Positions 21,871 through 35,300 of a DNA stretch of 64,000 bases are shown piece by piece; the stretch's first letter is position 1; the number at the start of each line of letters is the position of its first letter. Made by a program: the position numbers and the translations under genes. The notes beneath the pieces were generated by a model, which did no database searches, was not told where the DNA came from, and worked only from the letters and a program-made list of their open reading frames with translations. Source of the DNA: Dipteris shenzhenensis (Eukaryota > Polypodiophyta > Polypodiopsida > Gleicheniales); NCBI GenBank assembly GCA_047967505.1, contig CM106540.1, one strand, 5' to 3'.

Positions 21871-23203
21871 CTTGAATAGTGGATTTAAGTGCATCACAAC
21901 ATGTATTGCAAAACATGATGGTGCAAGACCCTTTCAAGGGTGCCCCCCATGTTGATCTATACAACCATTCACAACCAATTGTACCAGACAAAGGGGCATA
22001 TTTCTCAAAAGATGACCTTCATAAATATGCCAGATGTTAATACACATCATTTACCAAAGTGGATGTTTATCAATTCTATCCAATGAAAAATGAGCCCCAA
22101 TATTCAACTTGCTTGCTCCATCTAGCATTTGTTGGTTCTTAATGTAAGGTCTTGTGTCCATTCGAAAGTTATTCCTAGAGAAGAAGATATTCTCATCTAT
22201 GCACATAGAAAGAATCACTTGATCTTGAAGGGTTGCCAAACCAAACATTGAAGTAAAAGGCACATTTTGAAATAAAATTTGACTAAAAAGTCATGCATTG
22301 AACCTACATTCCTCGACATTTTATACATTTTATACATTTTAGGGTAGCACAAAGGAAAAATGGGCATGGTTTCCACTACCAAATGATAGAGAGGGCAATG
22401 CAGCTCCACCTAAAATTCTATATTCAATCATTGCCTAATGTAAAATTTCTAGAACAAAATTTGGAACTATCTTAACATATAGAACAAAACTGGACCCTAA
22501 ATTCATGAGATTTTGATCGTTGCAAGTTGCATCTATAGGCGTACACCTCTAGAACTTAGAAAGCCCAACAAAAAAGGCTTGAAGTTGTAGAAATGGTGGG
22601 TCTTAATCTTAGCACATATGTATTCCCCAACAATCCCAACTCTCTAGCATGTATCCCCCAAGGGGTCTCATACATTGAGCTAAGGACTGGTGCCAAAAAG
22701 GCCTTGTCGTACAATTGAAGATTAAGCTAAACTGACAACTCATCAAATAAGGCCCATGTGGCCTCCTTAATGCACGATATATGTTTCAAAATTTCCATGG
22801 ACAAATCATGGAGCTTAAGATCTTAGCACATGGACTACATTGGGTTGGAAGTAGCATCGGTTTTCCAATTCCCACTCTAAACCTATTATAAAATAGATGG
22901 TATAGCCTATAGCCACACTTGTACCCATCATGAAGCAAGACCTATAGAGGCCAAACTAAAGTGTGGGTTTATGGAACATGGAAGAAATAGTGGCTATTTC
23001 TATCTTTCTCCCATCATATATTAGCAATGGAATTCCCCATTGTAATCGAATCGGGAGGATCACCTAATCCCTTTGAATCCTCGTAAAATTATCCTTACCT
23101 TGCCAATCCAAGTGATAAAGTGATACTAAAGGCTAAATACAAAACAACCAAAGTCGATAAGTTTGCATGCCATAAAGTGATATCGATTGAAAGAGGGGAA
23201 AAA
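21871..23203. other. Unassigned sequence
   Basis: AT-rich, with no long open frame and no recognised motif. Confidence 0.4.
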
Positions 23204-23365
23204 GAGCATAAGAGAAAAAGAAAGAAAGCATATGCTTATGCTTATGCATGAGCATATGAGCATAAGAGAAAAAGAGAGAAAGCATATGCTTATGCTTATG
23301 CATGAGCATATGAGCATAAGAGAAAAAGAGAGAAAGCATATGCTTGTGGTTATGCACGAGCATAA
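23204..23365 (+). repeat. 54-bp tandem repeat, about three copies
   Basis: gagcataagagaaaaag starts copies at 23204, 23258 and 23312 (period exactly 54). The first two are almost identical, and the third decays after gcatatgcttgtgg. Each unit carries nested cttatg/gcatatg words. Because 54 is a multiple of three, both strands show repetitive 18-residue translations. I take that as a by-product, not a gene. Confidence 0.9.
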
Positions 23366-26300
23366 GCGTAGCCATAGCCATAGCCATAGGCATATGCTTA
23401 TGAAAAGAAGATAAGGAAGAGGGGAAAAGAGAAGAGAGTGAAGAAAAAGAAGAGGGGAAAAGAGCATAAACATAACAGAAGTAAAAGAGCATAGCACAAA
23501 TTGGGTTGTTGAGAATTGAGCAATTTTGGATTTTGATAAATAATGAATTATAATAGACTAGTCTGCTACTAATTCATGGGTCTTCATGACTCATACAATA
23601 GAACTCAATGACCACATAAAGGCCTGATGTTGCTGCCTTGAATGCTCCCACCAATCGTGACACTATAGCTCGTGTTCTTTGCTCCAATGACAATGATCGA
23701 ATGTGTGCATCTACAACCACTTCTTGCTGTTGCTCTGCAAGGAGTCTTCTTTCTTCTCGTTGTTTCTCCCTTAAATACAAAACACTCCATTAACTAGCAC
23801 TAACAATCCATTTGGATATTAGTCCCTTAACTAGTAGAATTATCCATGTTGTCAATCATTTGGAGGATATCTATGAACAAGCCAAAATTATATGTACATA
23901 ATTTCAAATATGCATACATGCATCCAAAAGACATACGTATTCGATCTTAGCACATATATAGTCATCATTAAAACTCCTCAACCTTTGATCTGAGATCCCT
24001 CACAATGCACCAATCAAATTATCACACAAGCTCTACCAAACCCATTTCCCTCATGCCCATTCCTTACCACTTTCCTCAATCTACCCGCTCTCAAGGCATG
24101 GCTCTGTCTTTCAAATCACAAATTGTAGGACCATGTCTACCATGGAGTTTTTTTCATAGGCATTGCCTCAAAGCTAAAAGCTTTAGGTTGAAAGGGGAAC
24201 TCTCTATTGATATTCTACTCAAGGCCGATGGGTGTGTCAATGTGGTCATGAGCATGTCAACAATCCCCTTTTTGCATAAGCCCCAACCCCACCTTGCAGA
24301 ATCAAGCCCAAAGAGAAAGCTTGAAGTTTTTGATGTGACATTCTAGTCCTTGTTTGGTGAATATGCATTACACCATAGGAGCAAAATTTCACCGAAGGAT
24401 TAGCTATCCAACCACATGATAGTGTCTCTGCTAAAATATAATCCGAATTGCATTTTCTTTCTTTGTGCGCAAAAGAATCCAATCTCCATTGTGTATTTTA
24501 ACTTCTAGCTAAGAATATTTCATAACGATTTTGGCCACAATTCACAGGCCCCATGTTGTTGTGGTGAACATGGTGACTCCACCTTCTAAGGAGGATTCTC
24601 CAAGTGCCCCTGAGTAGGCTGACAAATCAGACTATAGTAGCTATTGGCCTTTGTTGGTTTGTGTGAATGCGTTCTAGAGGACCGTTCCCTTATCAAACCG
24701 AGGTCATTGCAAACAATGAATGACTATCTCCTATAGCCAAGAGCACCCCGCGTTGTAGTTATGGCATGATTATATTCTTGTGCCGTTTGTCCTCCACGAT
24801 CGGGTGGGTGGTGTGATGAACCGGGCCTAATTTGGAACCTCCAAAATCAAAAGGCAATGACGCTTGGGGAATGGCTTTCAGGACGACCATTTCCCTAAAG
24901 ATCTCTTGCCATTCCACCAAGCTCTACCTCAAAGAGCACTTGGGCAAGTTGAGCATATAGACAATGCTAAATTGCTTCAAGAGCATTGAATTCCTCCCTC
25001 ATAGTGGAGAACACTACTTTAGGGATCAGTGCAACATGACTCAACATTGGAACAACTTCTCCCATTTGATTGGATAAACATGAGATGGGCCCCTCAAAAT
25101 TTCACAATTTCGTCTTGATGCCGGATGAGATTTCAAGCAATAGACAAGCAAGCACTTTTTAAACCTCAATGGGATCCCACCACCATAGCAACTTTTCATC
25201 CCCATAGTGCACACTCGTTAAATTGTGTGTGAAACCCACCTAGGTTGTTTCGCTCTATGTAGTTTGATTTCGAGTGGGCACTCATGCTCCCCTTGCCTTT
25301 TAGCAGCTCTCTGTGCATTTTCTTTTCCTTTATGCAAGGAACTCAATGGTGGTGGCCACCCTTTGTCCAACTTTACCCTCACCACTTCCCCAATTATCAA
25401 GGCTCAAGAAATATACCTCCACAATGTAATTTTTTTCATTATTTCTCTAGTGCTGTAGTGCCAAGTCCTTTGTAAGGTATTTTAAGGACAAAGTGTTCTC
25501 CCTCTTCTCATTTTTTTGCTACATCCTAGGTGTGCTTCTTGTTTCTCTAAGTCAAGTCTTTACAAAATAGCAGCATGTTTGAGGACATGTTACAAGCTAC
25601 AACGTTGTCTTCAACTGGACAAAATAGAAATGATTATAATGTTGTTTCTACATTGTCAAGAATGATGGCTCATGTACGTCTACAAGACTTGCATGAAGCC
25701 AAAGACAGATAAGATAACAATGCAATATAAAATGCAAACATGAGGAGACATGCAACCGGTGCAATTCAAGTTTAGTAGATGTCTTGAGGTCAATAACTTT
25801 GGGAAAAATATGTGCTTGATGTTATGAAACACTAAATGGTTAAATAGACAATGAAAGTTGGAAATATAGTGAATAATAATTGATTGATATAACAATTGCA
25901 CCAAAAACTTGAACATAGTTCAAGTTCAAGTGTAAGATGTAAATCGGAACATATACTTCTGTTTTTACTTACATGTGAAATTCCACCATTGCATTTTCTC
26001 GTTAAGTTTCTCCTCAATGAATGTGTGTGTGTGTGTGCATTTCAAGACAAACATTATCCATCTTAGACTTATCAATCAAGACAGTACGTGACAATATAAT
26101 TTTTACACGGAGGTATTGAAAATATATTCAATATTCTAAATTATAAATACCGAATGATATTGAAGGAACTCCACTCACCTGCATCCATCCACAATAAGGA
26201 CAAGTTAGAACAAGAATCCTTACTTGTGGGACTGTAGGCTTCAAAGTGCAGCTCCACTTGTTATCAATGTCACAATATCAGAAGCCATTTATAATGGTAA

Positions 26301-28101
26301 ACAGTGTTGACCTTGGGTGGTGCATCGCACCTCAACATTTGAGTCACAGGTATGCAGATGCTCCATATGTATTCACTCTTTCCATTTCACAATTTCCCCA
26401 AGCAGGGGGTCATAAGATACTCTCACATCATATATTGTACGGTGCCCTCTCCCAAGACAAATGGTCAACTCGTCAGTATTTGAAAAAAGGAAACTACGAT
26501 CATGATAATTAAGGATTAAGTTCCTATGTGGACGTCATAGTTGTCTTTCCTTATATGCCTCCTTATATCACGGTAGTTGTTACATATAACAAAGGCAAGA
26601 AGATAAAGACTTGTCTAAGTCATCCATACTTCATACCACACATATTATCGGATGCCATGATAGGATAAATTCCCATATACATGGTGTTCCATAGCCAATC
26701 CTTTAAGGGATGGTAGTAAATGTTGACAAAAAGCCACATACCGATGTATACTTTATATATAGAAAGTGCTTTAATAAAGGAAATCACACCTTATGTGAAG
26801 TAGATCTGAACTCTCGTAATCCGCCCGATTTTGCTTAGCATGCAAAGGTCCTTCACCTCGTGCTCTTAATAGTGAGTATGCAAGCACTAATTAATTGCCC
26901 ATCCATGGAATGAAGCTTGTAAGCTCAAGTGCTGCCTTTCATGATATATGTCACAATCACACGGAGCGAGTGATGTCCCCGTAGCCATTATCTACATTAG
27001 TCTCATACTTAGCCAAAGAAAGAGCAAAATAGCTATGACAAATCCTTTGCTAGTACCACCATGTGACAACTTAGTAGTCTATGGAGTCATCTCGCCCTTG
27101 TGCATGTTTGCAGCATTGATAAATACATAAGCATTCCAGCCTTATTATTGGTGCCTAGTACCGAGGTGGTAGTCGATCACATTGGCTCTACATCATCAAC
27201 CAAAAGCATGGGATTTCCAAGAAATATAACCGCTATCGATTATCATCACGATGGTGATCACAACAAAAAATGGAGCTCATACACGACGTGTAGGGAAAAA
27301 AGTATGTCTTACCGCGTAGTCAGTGATCTTGAATGGTAGAAAAACTGCTTGCGAGTCCGATGACAAGTGCTTATCCTGAGAGGTATCTGTGGCTCGGAAG
27401 GTGGTCGCTAGTTAGGCTGCCATCTCGTACAACCTTCACTTCTTTTACTAGCTCGCCCAAGCTTAAGTAGCTATGTTAGCTTAGATCAGCTGTGTGCAAC
27501 TACAGATCGTAAGCAACATCAACATATAGTCCATCTTGTAGGTAGCGAGAGGCTGGCGACGAGTTTACTACTTCATGAAGGATGTGATTACGAAGCTCAT
27601 GTAATAGCTCTAAGTCTACTGCATAAAGAGACCAGCGATCAGTTCTACGCATGGGAGGGCACCAAGATTACTCCAAGAAGCCTACTAGATGTGACTTAAG
27701 GCAAAGAGGCGAATCAAGCTCTATCTCAGGAGGAGGAAGGTGTGCTTTGAGTAGCTTTGGCCTATAGGGAACGTTTATATAGCCAATGCTTGCTACGGCC
27801 ACAGAGATGAACTTGTATGAACGTATCATTGAGTTGTGATGCTTGGGTTCCCATGGGCCGTAGATAATGTTTGAATGCTCTTTGACTTTCCATCATATCA
27901 AGGATTATAGCGTATGTAATCATCAAGAGGTTTCATTCATAGATATGACACCGTATATGAGCGAAGTTTGAACCTATAACATGTACCATGAACCCTCATT
28001 CTTGCCTTAAAACATTTCACGGATCATCAAATATTCAATCACCACATTAGCGTAATGGTCTAGCTTTAAATGCTCGTCCAACACCATAATGTTGTAGAAA
28101 G
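23366..28101. other. Long unassigned region
   Basis: No host gene is recognisable over about 4.7 kb. Open frames are all under about 115 codons and unlike known families. A GT run occurs at 26023-26038. The region is probably old transposon sequence beyond recognition by eye. Confidence 0.4.
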
Positions 28102-28157
28102 CACGTGTGTGTGTGTGTGTGTGTGAGCGTGTGCGCACGCGCACACACACACACACA
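28102..28157. repeat. GT/AC inverted repeat with GC-alternating centre
   Basis: A GT run passes through gagcgtgtgcgcacgcgc into an AC run. Around the centre at 28134/28135 the two sides pair over about 46 bp with two mismatched pairs. Alternating purine-pyrimidine sequence of this length is a classic Z-DNA and cruciform former. It lies about 1 kb past the NADK2 stop codon. Confidence 0.9.
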
Positions 28158-29182
28158 ATTGAGAGAATGCCTTCCATTGTTTGTGTATATTCACATGTTG
28201 CTTTCAACAAAGAATCGTTTGGGTGCCTGAAAACTTATCTAAAATCTTGCTCAATGATTTTAGAGCTCTTTTTTACATATTTGCCTTTATATGTGTTCTT
28301 TACTTCATCATGCTTTAGAAAATGATACAAGGAAGCGCCATTGTTTGGGTAATGGATCATGAGATCTCTTGCTATTGTGATATCAATAACTAGAAACACT
28401 TGTTGACTCATTGATGATCATACGAAACGCGGTCCCAAACTAAGAATATAAATCTCCACAATAACATACTATGATTAGATGAGGCATTACCCTTCATCTT
28501 GGTAATGGTTGCCTATCCCATGGTCAATAAAGAAAGACAAACATGGCACTCACTAGAAGCCTAATAAAGTTATAAATGGAAAGCAATCATTAATTGCACT
28601 TTGAAAACAAATTGTCCCATTCATTGGAGCACATAAAAGTTCCTGTAAGCACATCAAAGCCAAGTTACTAACAGCTTAATCCTGAAGGTATCCTGCCCAT
28701 CTTGCAGAAAGAATCGTCATTGCATCTAAAATTACATGGATATTTTACAAATATTAACACCAAAGCTTCCTCGAACTTCCACCTCTTGCCAAGAGAGGTA
28801 GCACAAAAGAATACTCTCAAAGCTATCCGCATATACATTATGAAGCAGATCTGCCCTTCAGACTGATAGGGCCTATGTCATCAGTAATCTTCCTCTTGGG
28901 ATACATATGACATGGCTGGTCCCACAAGAGGAGAGAATGAAGGCCACCAAATTGGGTAGTCCCATCTTCATCTCACTGATCTGACCTCCAGCTTTGGAAA
29001 AATATGAGGCAGTAGATAATCTGAGAGGTAGAAGAATTATATGATACAATTGGTCCTCCCTTTGCCGAGTAAACTGACACCATTTCAAAAGTATAGCAGG
29101 TATTCTTTTTTGCTAATAAAGCCAAACAGACAATAAGATTTGATTAGGGAACTGCATTTGTTTTCTCTGACTATTTAGTCTT
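28158..29182 (-). other. 3' flank / 3' UTR of NADK2
   Basis: The NADK2 stop is at 29183-29185, so its 3' UTR must lie in the bases just below. No strong AATAAA was found on the minus strand in the first 200 bases, and the transcript end is not defined. Confidence 0.4.
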
Positions 29183-29395
29183 TCAAGAGGTTGTCAAAGC
29201 CTTCTGCTCAAGGCGCTCATTCCAGTTGAGACAACGAACGAGGCTACGAAACCAGTCATCAGTTTGGTCTGATTTATTTACTGTAGGAAGAGGGTGTTCA
29301 CTCATGCAGACCCGAACAGAATCACCTCTAGAGAGTTGTTGTCTTTTTTTACCATCAAAGGAGACCCAGGCATTGCTACGTGCATCATTTGGTAC
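29183..29395 (-). CDS. NADK2: NADK2 last exon
   Basis: 213 bp including the TGA, acceptor TGTAAG|GTACCA. It encodes [20 protein letters not shown], then LSRGDSVRV and the C-terminal [18 protein letters not shown], plus TTS before the stop. The C-terminus is full length for the family. Confidence 0.95.
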   Translation of the reverse strand, partial: VPNDARSNAWVSFDGKKRQQLSRGDSVRVCMSEHPLPTVNKSDQTDDWFRSLVRCLNWNERLEQKALTTS

Positions 29396-32300
29396 CTTAC
29401 ATTGGAAAACCCCATGAAAGCACAAAAATCAGGATTATGGAGAAACACAACTTGTACACACCGAGAAAAAAGCAGCAATCATGTCACAACTTAACCTGCT
29501 TTACCTTCAACTCCAATAGCGCTGAGTCGGGTAGGATGACCGGACGGAAAGACAGGGAATGTGGACAGATTGGAGTGAAAAGCATGCATGGTACATTTGG
29601 ATGCACCTGTCAGAGCAAATAACAAAATGACAGCTATTTTAATGAGGCTGACTACTTGCTACAACCCTCATAAATAATGTCATTCCATCAAACCTTTATA
29701 AACATGTGAAAAATACAAATCTTTTACGTTACACAATATAGATACATACCACAAGAAAATTGCACTACGTATGGAAGCAACAATTAGACCATCATCGATC
29801 ATACTTAAGTTACTGTAATGTCAAAACCAGGTAGAACTAAATTCAGCTACAAATCATAAGACAACATTATTCCACTGAGGGGCACACATTTTGCATGTTG
29901 AGTGTTCTGTCTCTCTTTTTCCCCCCAACATTCTAGCATGATACTCTGCAGGCTCGTGAGGTTATGGTAAGCCTCAAAGGCTTCAGTTGTCTGAGGTGTT
30001 GAGCTTCATGATCTGAAGCCTGTGGAATGGGGCTCTCAAATTCCCGATATGCCTATTCAAAATTTGTGTTTTGAAGCCTGTGCGATAGTCTCCATGCAAA
30101 CATTACACAAAGGTAAAACGTTGGAAAATCAACTACACATCTTCAAGAAGATTCGAAAGGACACAGAACCACACTATCTTGTCCGATAGGACATTGCTGA
30201 TCAATTGATTGTCATAGAGGGGAGGACAAAAGGTGAAAGATTAGTGTAAAACTGCATTAAATGGTCTAGAAAAGAAAACAAACATTTTGTAACTTGCCAT
30301 GGTCACCAAGGGTAAGCCATCTACATTTGGGATCATTCACGCATGCTAATGCAATAACATTTCAGAGAAGCAACATATCAGATCATAGGATCATGAGCAT
30401 ACATATCAGATTATAGGATCATGAGCATACATTTTCAGCCAGGTGAAGAGAGTTTCACAAAGTCAAGAGGCAGAAATCAGTCACACAAAGTCAGAACTAA
30501 CATTTACTCCCATAGCTTAACTAGACCGGAGACAAAGGAAATTCCGACAGAGAAGATTATCAAATACTTCTTTAAAAACCAGGCAATTGCAACTCCATCA
30601 CAAATGTACAGTTCAACTCAACAAGAGTTGCAGATAGAAAACCATGCTTCCTGACACTGTTAGAAGAAAGTCCATGTGACATTGACAGTTCAACATGGTG
30701 CTTGACTCAAGTTAGTTGACGGATAGCTTCCAGAGATACCTCAAAACTATGCAATACATGCTTCTCTATGCAATCCATTTCATCTTTCTTCAACATTTGA
30801 GTTCTCTGCACTCTCGAAACTTCACAAAGAAGTATCAATATCCTCCGGATAGATCATGCTGATATTTCAGCAAGTTGCTAAGCCATGGATTTGTTTTTCC
30901 AAACAGAAATTCTTCGAAGAGTTACGGGTTTTGGTTAATGAGCAAACAATCAAGGGTGATAATGAAGAAGAATACAAGTCAAATACGTAAAGGATGTAAT
31001 TATATATGACACAGTTTATACTATGATCAGTCAACAAAAGTACCAGTACCATTGTCTTGAACGCCAACAATTCAAATGCTACAGTACTAGTTCAATCTAA
31101 GAAATAATCAGTTGATGGTGACAACACAAAGCAGAGCTAAGTAGACAATGTTGAAAATTGCAAGCACAATCTGAGCAATAATCAGTTGATGGTGACAATA
31201 CAAAGCAGAGAGCTAAGTAGACAATGTTGAAAATTGCAAGCACAAGCAACATCTCATATCAAGAAATCCATAAGAGGTAAAAAGGGACCAAAACAGCAGA
31301 CATACAATTTTGCTTCATAGAAAAATATTGATGAACTAAGAACAAAGCGTACAGCATAGTACGAAGCATGAATAAAGGGCATGCTGCAATAAGTAAAATC
31401 CAGACATGATTGTCTTGACAGCATATTATGATTGGCCAATATACCATAGGGATCTGTCCAGAGCATTCCTAAATACACATCCATGAAGAGATATATATGA
31501 CATAGGTTGAAAGGTTATGTAATTGCAAGTTGCAAAATCACTACATGGTTCTGCAACAACCAAGAGCATGGAATGCCAAGGTCCAAAATATATTAGCAAT
31601 TTGTTGATATGAGATGTAGAACATAAGAGTTAAATCAGGAAATTGCAAGAGGACATTGCTTGTAGTTCTCTATGTGAACATGAATGATATGGAACAATTC
31701 CATTAATTTGTAGGCATAGAAATACAGAAAATGAAAAAATGTAAGCTCAAGTGTTTCATTTGCTTTACATGCATTATTATAACCCACTCCCAACGTCAAT
31801 GAAGTGCAATCTCGTATTGTCTGCTCATGAATTATCACAAGACACAAATCCTCATCAATATTGACAATAAGTGGCTACTCTTCTGTACTTACCAACCATA
31901 AGACTCGACACATTACATGCAATTGGTGTTTTAGTCAGTTTATGTAGAAGCCTAAGTAGCCTCATTTACAGTGACAAAGAGAGTCCTCTATACACTCATT
32001 AAATATCAAGAGCAATTTCAAATAACTGACCGTGATATTATCACCTACACAAGCTAAATACAAAGTTTCACCAATCGGCTTTAGCGACATATGGGCAAGG
32101 AATCCAAAATTTCATGCCAAAAAAAACCAATATAGAAGCAAACCTAGTCTATTATCTTGCACAAGAACACATTACTAATGTCTTCATGCTCTCAATAACT
32201 TCTCCTTCTTCAAAGACCAAGTCAACTTTTGTCAAAACAAACAACAACAAGCAAGTGTAATCCACCCTCTACTTTCAAGTGCAATCCAAGAGGGGACGGT

Positions 32301-35300
32301 GAGAATGTAAATGGATTGCAAATAAATGCATATCCTTCTCATAATTGTTGAGGCACCTAATTGTCATGTTTTTGGTTCGGCCCATGCCATCAGACTAGTT
32401 GACGTGCAAACAAGGGGAGCATGAATAGTAGCAGAGACAAGTACGAGCTGCTACAGCAATAGCCATACATAGCAGGTCCATGTGGTAGCTACTAGCCACA
32501 CAGGATGCCACCTGAGCAAAAGGCAGTCTGCGCATAGGCAGACATACAGCACTAGGCAACGCAGTATAGAAGACAACAGTTGGCTGCCACGACAACACTT
32601 GTAATGCTTACATCAGCAAAGCAGCCACATCAACAGTCGCTGATGTCAGCAGACATATGGGTGTCACAGACTGTAACAGACCAGGGTCGGGCTGGGATCC
32701 AAGCCTATAAAAGGATCACTGTAGGGTTTCATCCAGCAACTTCACGGTTCACCAGCCTTCAAGGGAAGATCAGGAAACATCACTCATAGACTCAACGAGG
32801 AGGAAGGAGCAGTAATCAGCCAGCATCTCGCTGCAAATGTCATATCACACTTGACTAGAATATGTGGCTGTACATTTGATTCACACGCATATGTGCAAGG
32901 GGAACAACGTTCTGATCGGCATTTGATGTCTGGGCATGGCTTAAAGCCAGTCTCGCTACCTCGTGCCGCTAAGAGTACCTACTGTGCATTTGTGAGTCAT
33001 AGTATAGTTTACTATTGGTGAATTTCAGCATCACATGATGCACAAAATGTAGAGAGCCAAAGCGAATTTCAACATTGCATGTGATACACAAGCCATTCAG
33101 AAGCAAACAAATAGTTGTACCTGCAAATCTGTGGCTGTCTCCTTAATTGTTCCAGTAAGTAAACTCAGAAGTGTTGCGAGTCAGCAGGAGGTTTATGGTC
33201 CCAGCGCATTCATTTATGCACTCAATGTTGTAGCAGGAGATTCACACATCTGTCATGCAGGGCCACTGTGATTGCGGGTGAGTTTTGGGGCTAAGTCTCC
33301 TTTAAATTTCTTTATGAATTACTGTTTTTGCAATTCAAACATATTGTGATATGTTCCCAGTGTGTCTAATCTGCATGCTTGGTGTGGATATGATGAATAA
33401 TTTTTTTCGATTCGACTGTTGAAGTATACAGAGTTTAGTCAAATAAATAGCTTGTGAAAATTTCACCAGCTTAAATGTGTAATATATGTGTATGTGAAAA
33501 TGCTTTATTTGAGCTTCATCTTTAATCTATTTACCATTCAATCCTCTCAACCTTTGAGAGCTAGAAGCTGGTCATCAATTGGATGCTGAGCATAATGGAC
33601 CCATAAGCCTTCTCAAGCACACGTTCCTGAACCAAAGGAAGTGGAAGAGGAGAATGTTGTTCCAAATCCTTGAGCATAAAATTGTCATCTTTGGACAAAA
33701 ATATATCTAGTTAAGATGATTCAGTAAAACACTAACCTCGTTGATTAATAAACTCTTTGAAAGCCAGCATTTAATAGTATATTGGCCTCATGGTAAGTGC
33801 ATGTCCCTCTCTATTCTTGTTACTGTCAGAACTAGTCTTTATCACGTAAAAGAGTCAAAGAGATACAAGACAAGACCACAAACAAAAGAGGCCTTATAGG
33901 TTATGTGAGAAGGCCAACTCAAACTAACCATAGACTAGCCCTTAGAATAGAGCTAGCACTCACAAACCTAAGGGTGAAACCAGAAGTAAAACCGGACTAG
34001 TATTGATCACACAAAGTGAATTTATTAGTCAAGCAAATAAAGAGTGGTTAAAAATAACGTTAGTCACAATTTCAGCATGTGACATGTGGCATGGCATGTC
34101 GATGTGGAACGCTAGAGTGGCACACTGACATGACATGCTGAAATGGCATACTGATGTGGCATGCTGATGTGGCAGGTGGCATGGTACCACATGGCAGCCC
34201 ATTAGGTGGCATAGGACACATGGCAGCCTGTGGAGACATGTGGAGGGCCATGCATGATCACTTGCTTCTGCAGGAACTCAAGTCCCCATGCAGCCCACCA
34301 TTTCCAAAGGAGCCACCTTTCCCATACCAATTTGGGCACAAACTCACACGTTTGAAGCAGGCCCCTTCCTGCATCTATAAAAGAAACACCTACCCGTTCA
34401 TTTCCATACCTCTCCTCCTCGTTCTGGTGCATACCCTCCAGCCTCCTGCAGGATTTCCTTCTCCACACAGCTCTACAACAGTACTTTATCTGCATCCACG
34501 CAGCTCTCTAACAGTCCTTCCTCTGCAGATCCTTCTCTTCTCTGCACCTCCTTCACCACGCAGCTCTGCAGTAGCCCGTTCTCTGCAGCTCTTTTGCCAC
34601 GCACTTCTGCAGCAGCTCTTCCTTGGTACAGCCCCTCCTTCATGCAGTCCTGCAGTCTCCCTCCTTGGTGCAGCTCCTCCCAATGCTTTTGGTTTCCCAT
34701 CAGTCATTGCAGCCCTACAATAACACTTTTCCTCTCTAATTCATCACGTTTCTGAGGTAGCTTGTCATGTGCAGTATCAGTTCTGAACGATTTTCTTCTC
34801 ACACTTTTCAAGACAATCTTTTTTCTCCAACACTTATGTCAAGGGAAGATTTATTGTAGTTTTGCTGAGCTAAGTGTTACTGATGTTTGAAAACAGTGAT
34901 GAATGTGCACGCATCTTCCCTCAGGAATGGAGTGCCCTTGGAGCCTCGAGCATCCTAGCTAGGCTATCTTTTGAGACACTGTTTATGTATATAGACTTAC
35001 TGCTCAGCCTTAAGTTTCATTTTCATGTTTTGGACATAGCTCACGCTATAGTCTGAGTCCTTTCTATTTGGCCTCCAGTTTGGAAGGTGTTGATAAGATT
35101 CACTTCAACACATTGGTCGTGTATCTCATTGTAATAAAGAGCCTGGATAAGGGGGATCCTTGTCTTGGCCCTTAACCATGTGTTCATTTTTTCTCAAGCA
35201 ATACTGTACATTTCAGTTTCTATTCTTTCAAATCTCTCTGAGGTAAAGCAATATTCTGCCATGTTATGCACAGCAATCCTTCCCCTTCCTTTTTAAGAAG

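Noticed and set aside
23126-23497. Two overlapping minus-strand frames of about 120 codons with membrane-like repeats
   Set aside because: Both arise from the 54-bp tandem repeat; there is no conserved motif, and the frames are shifted readings of one repeat.
34154-34723. 189-codon plus-strand frame
   Set aside because: It lies across a minisatellite and the likely LTR of the deleted retroelement. Composition is Pro/Ser/Leu-rich with no known domain.
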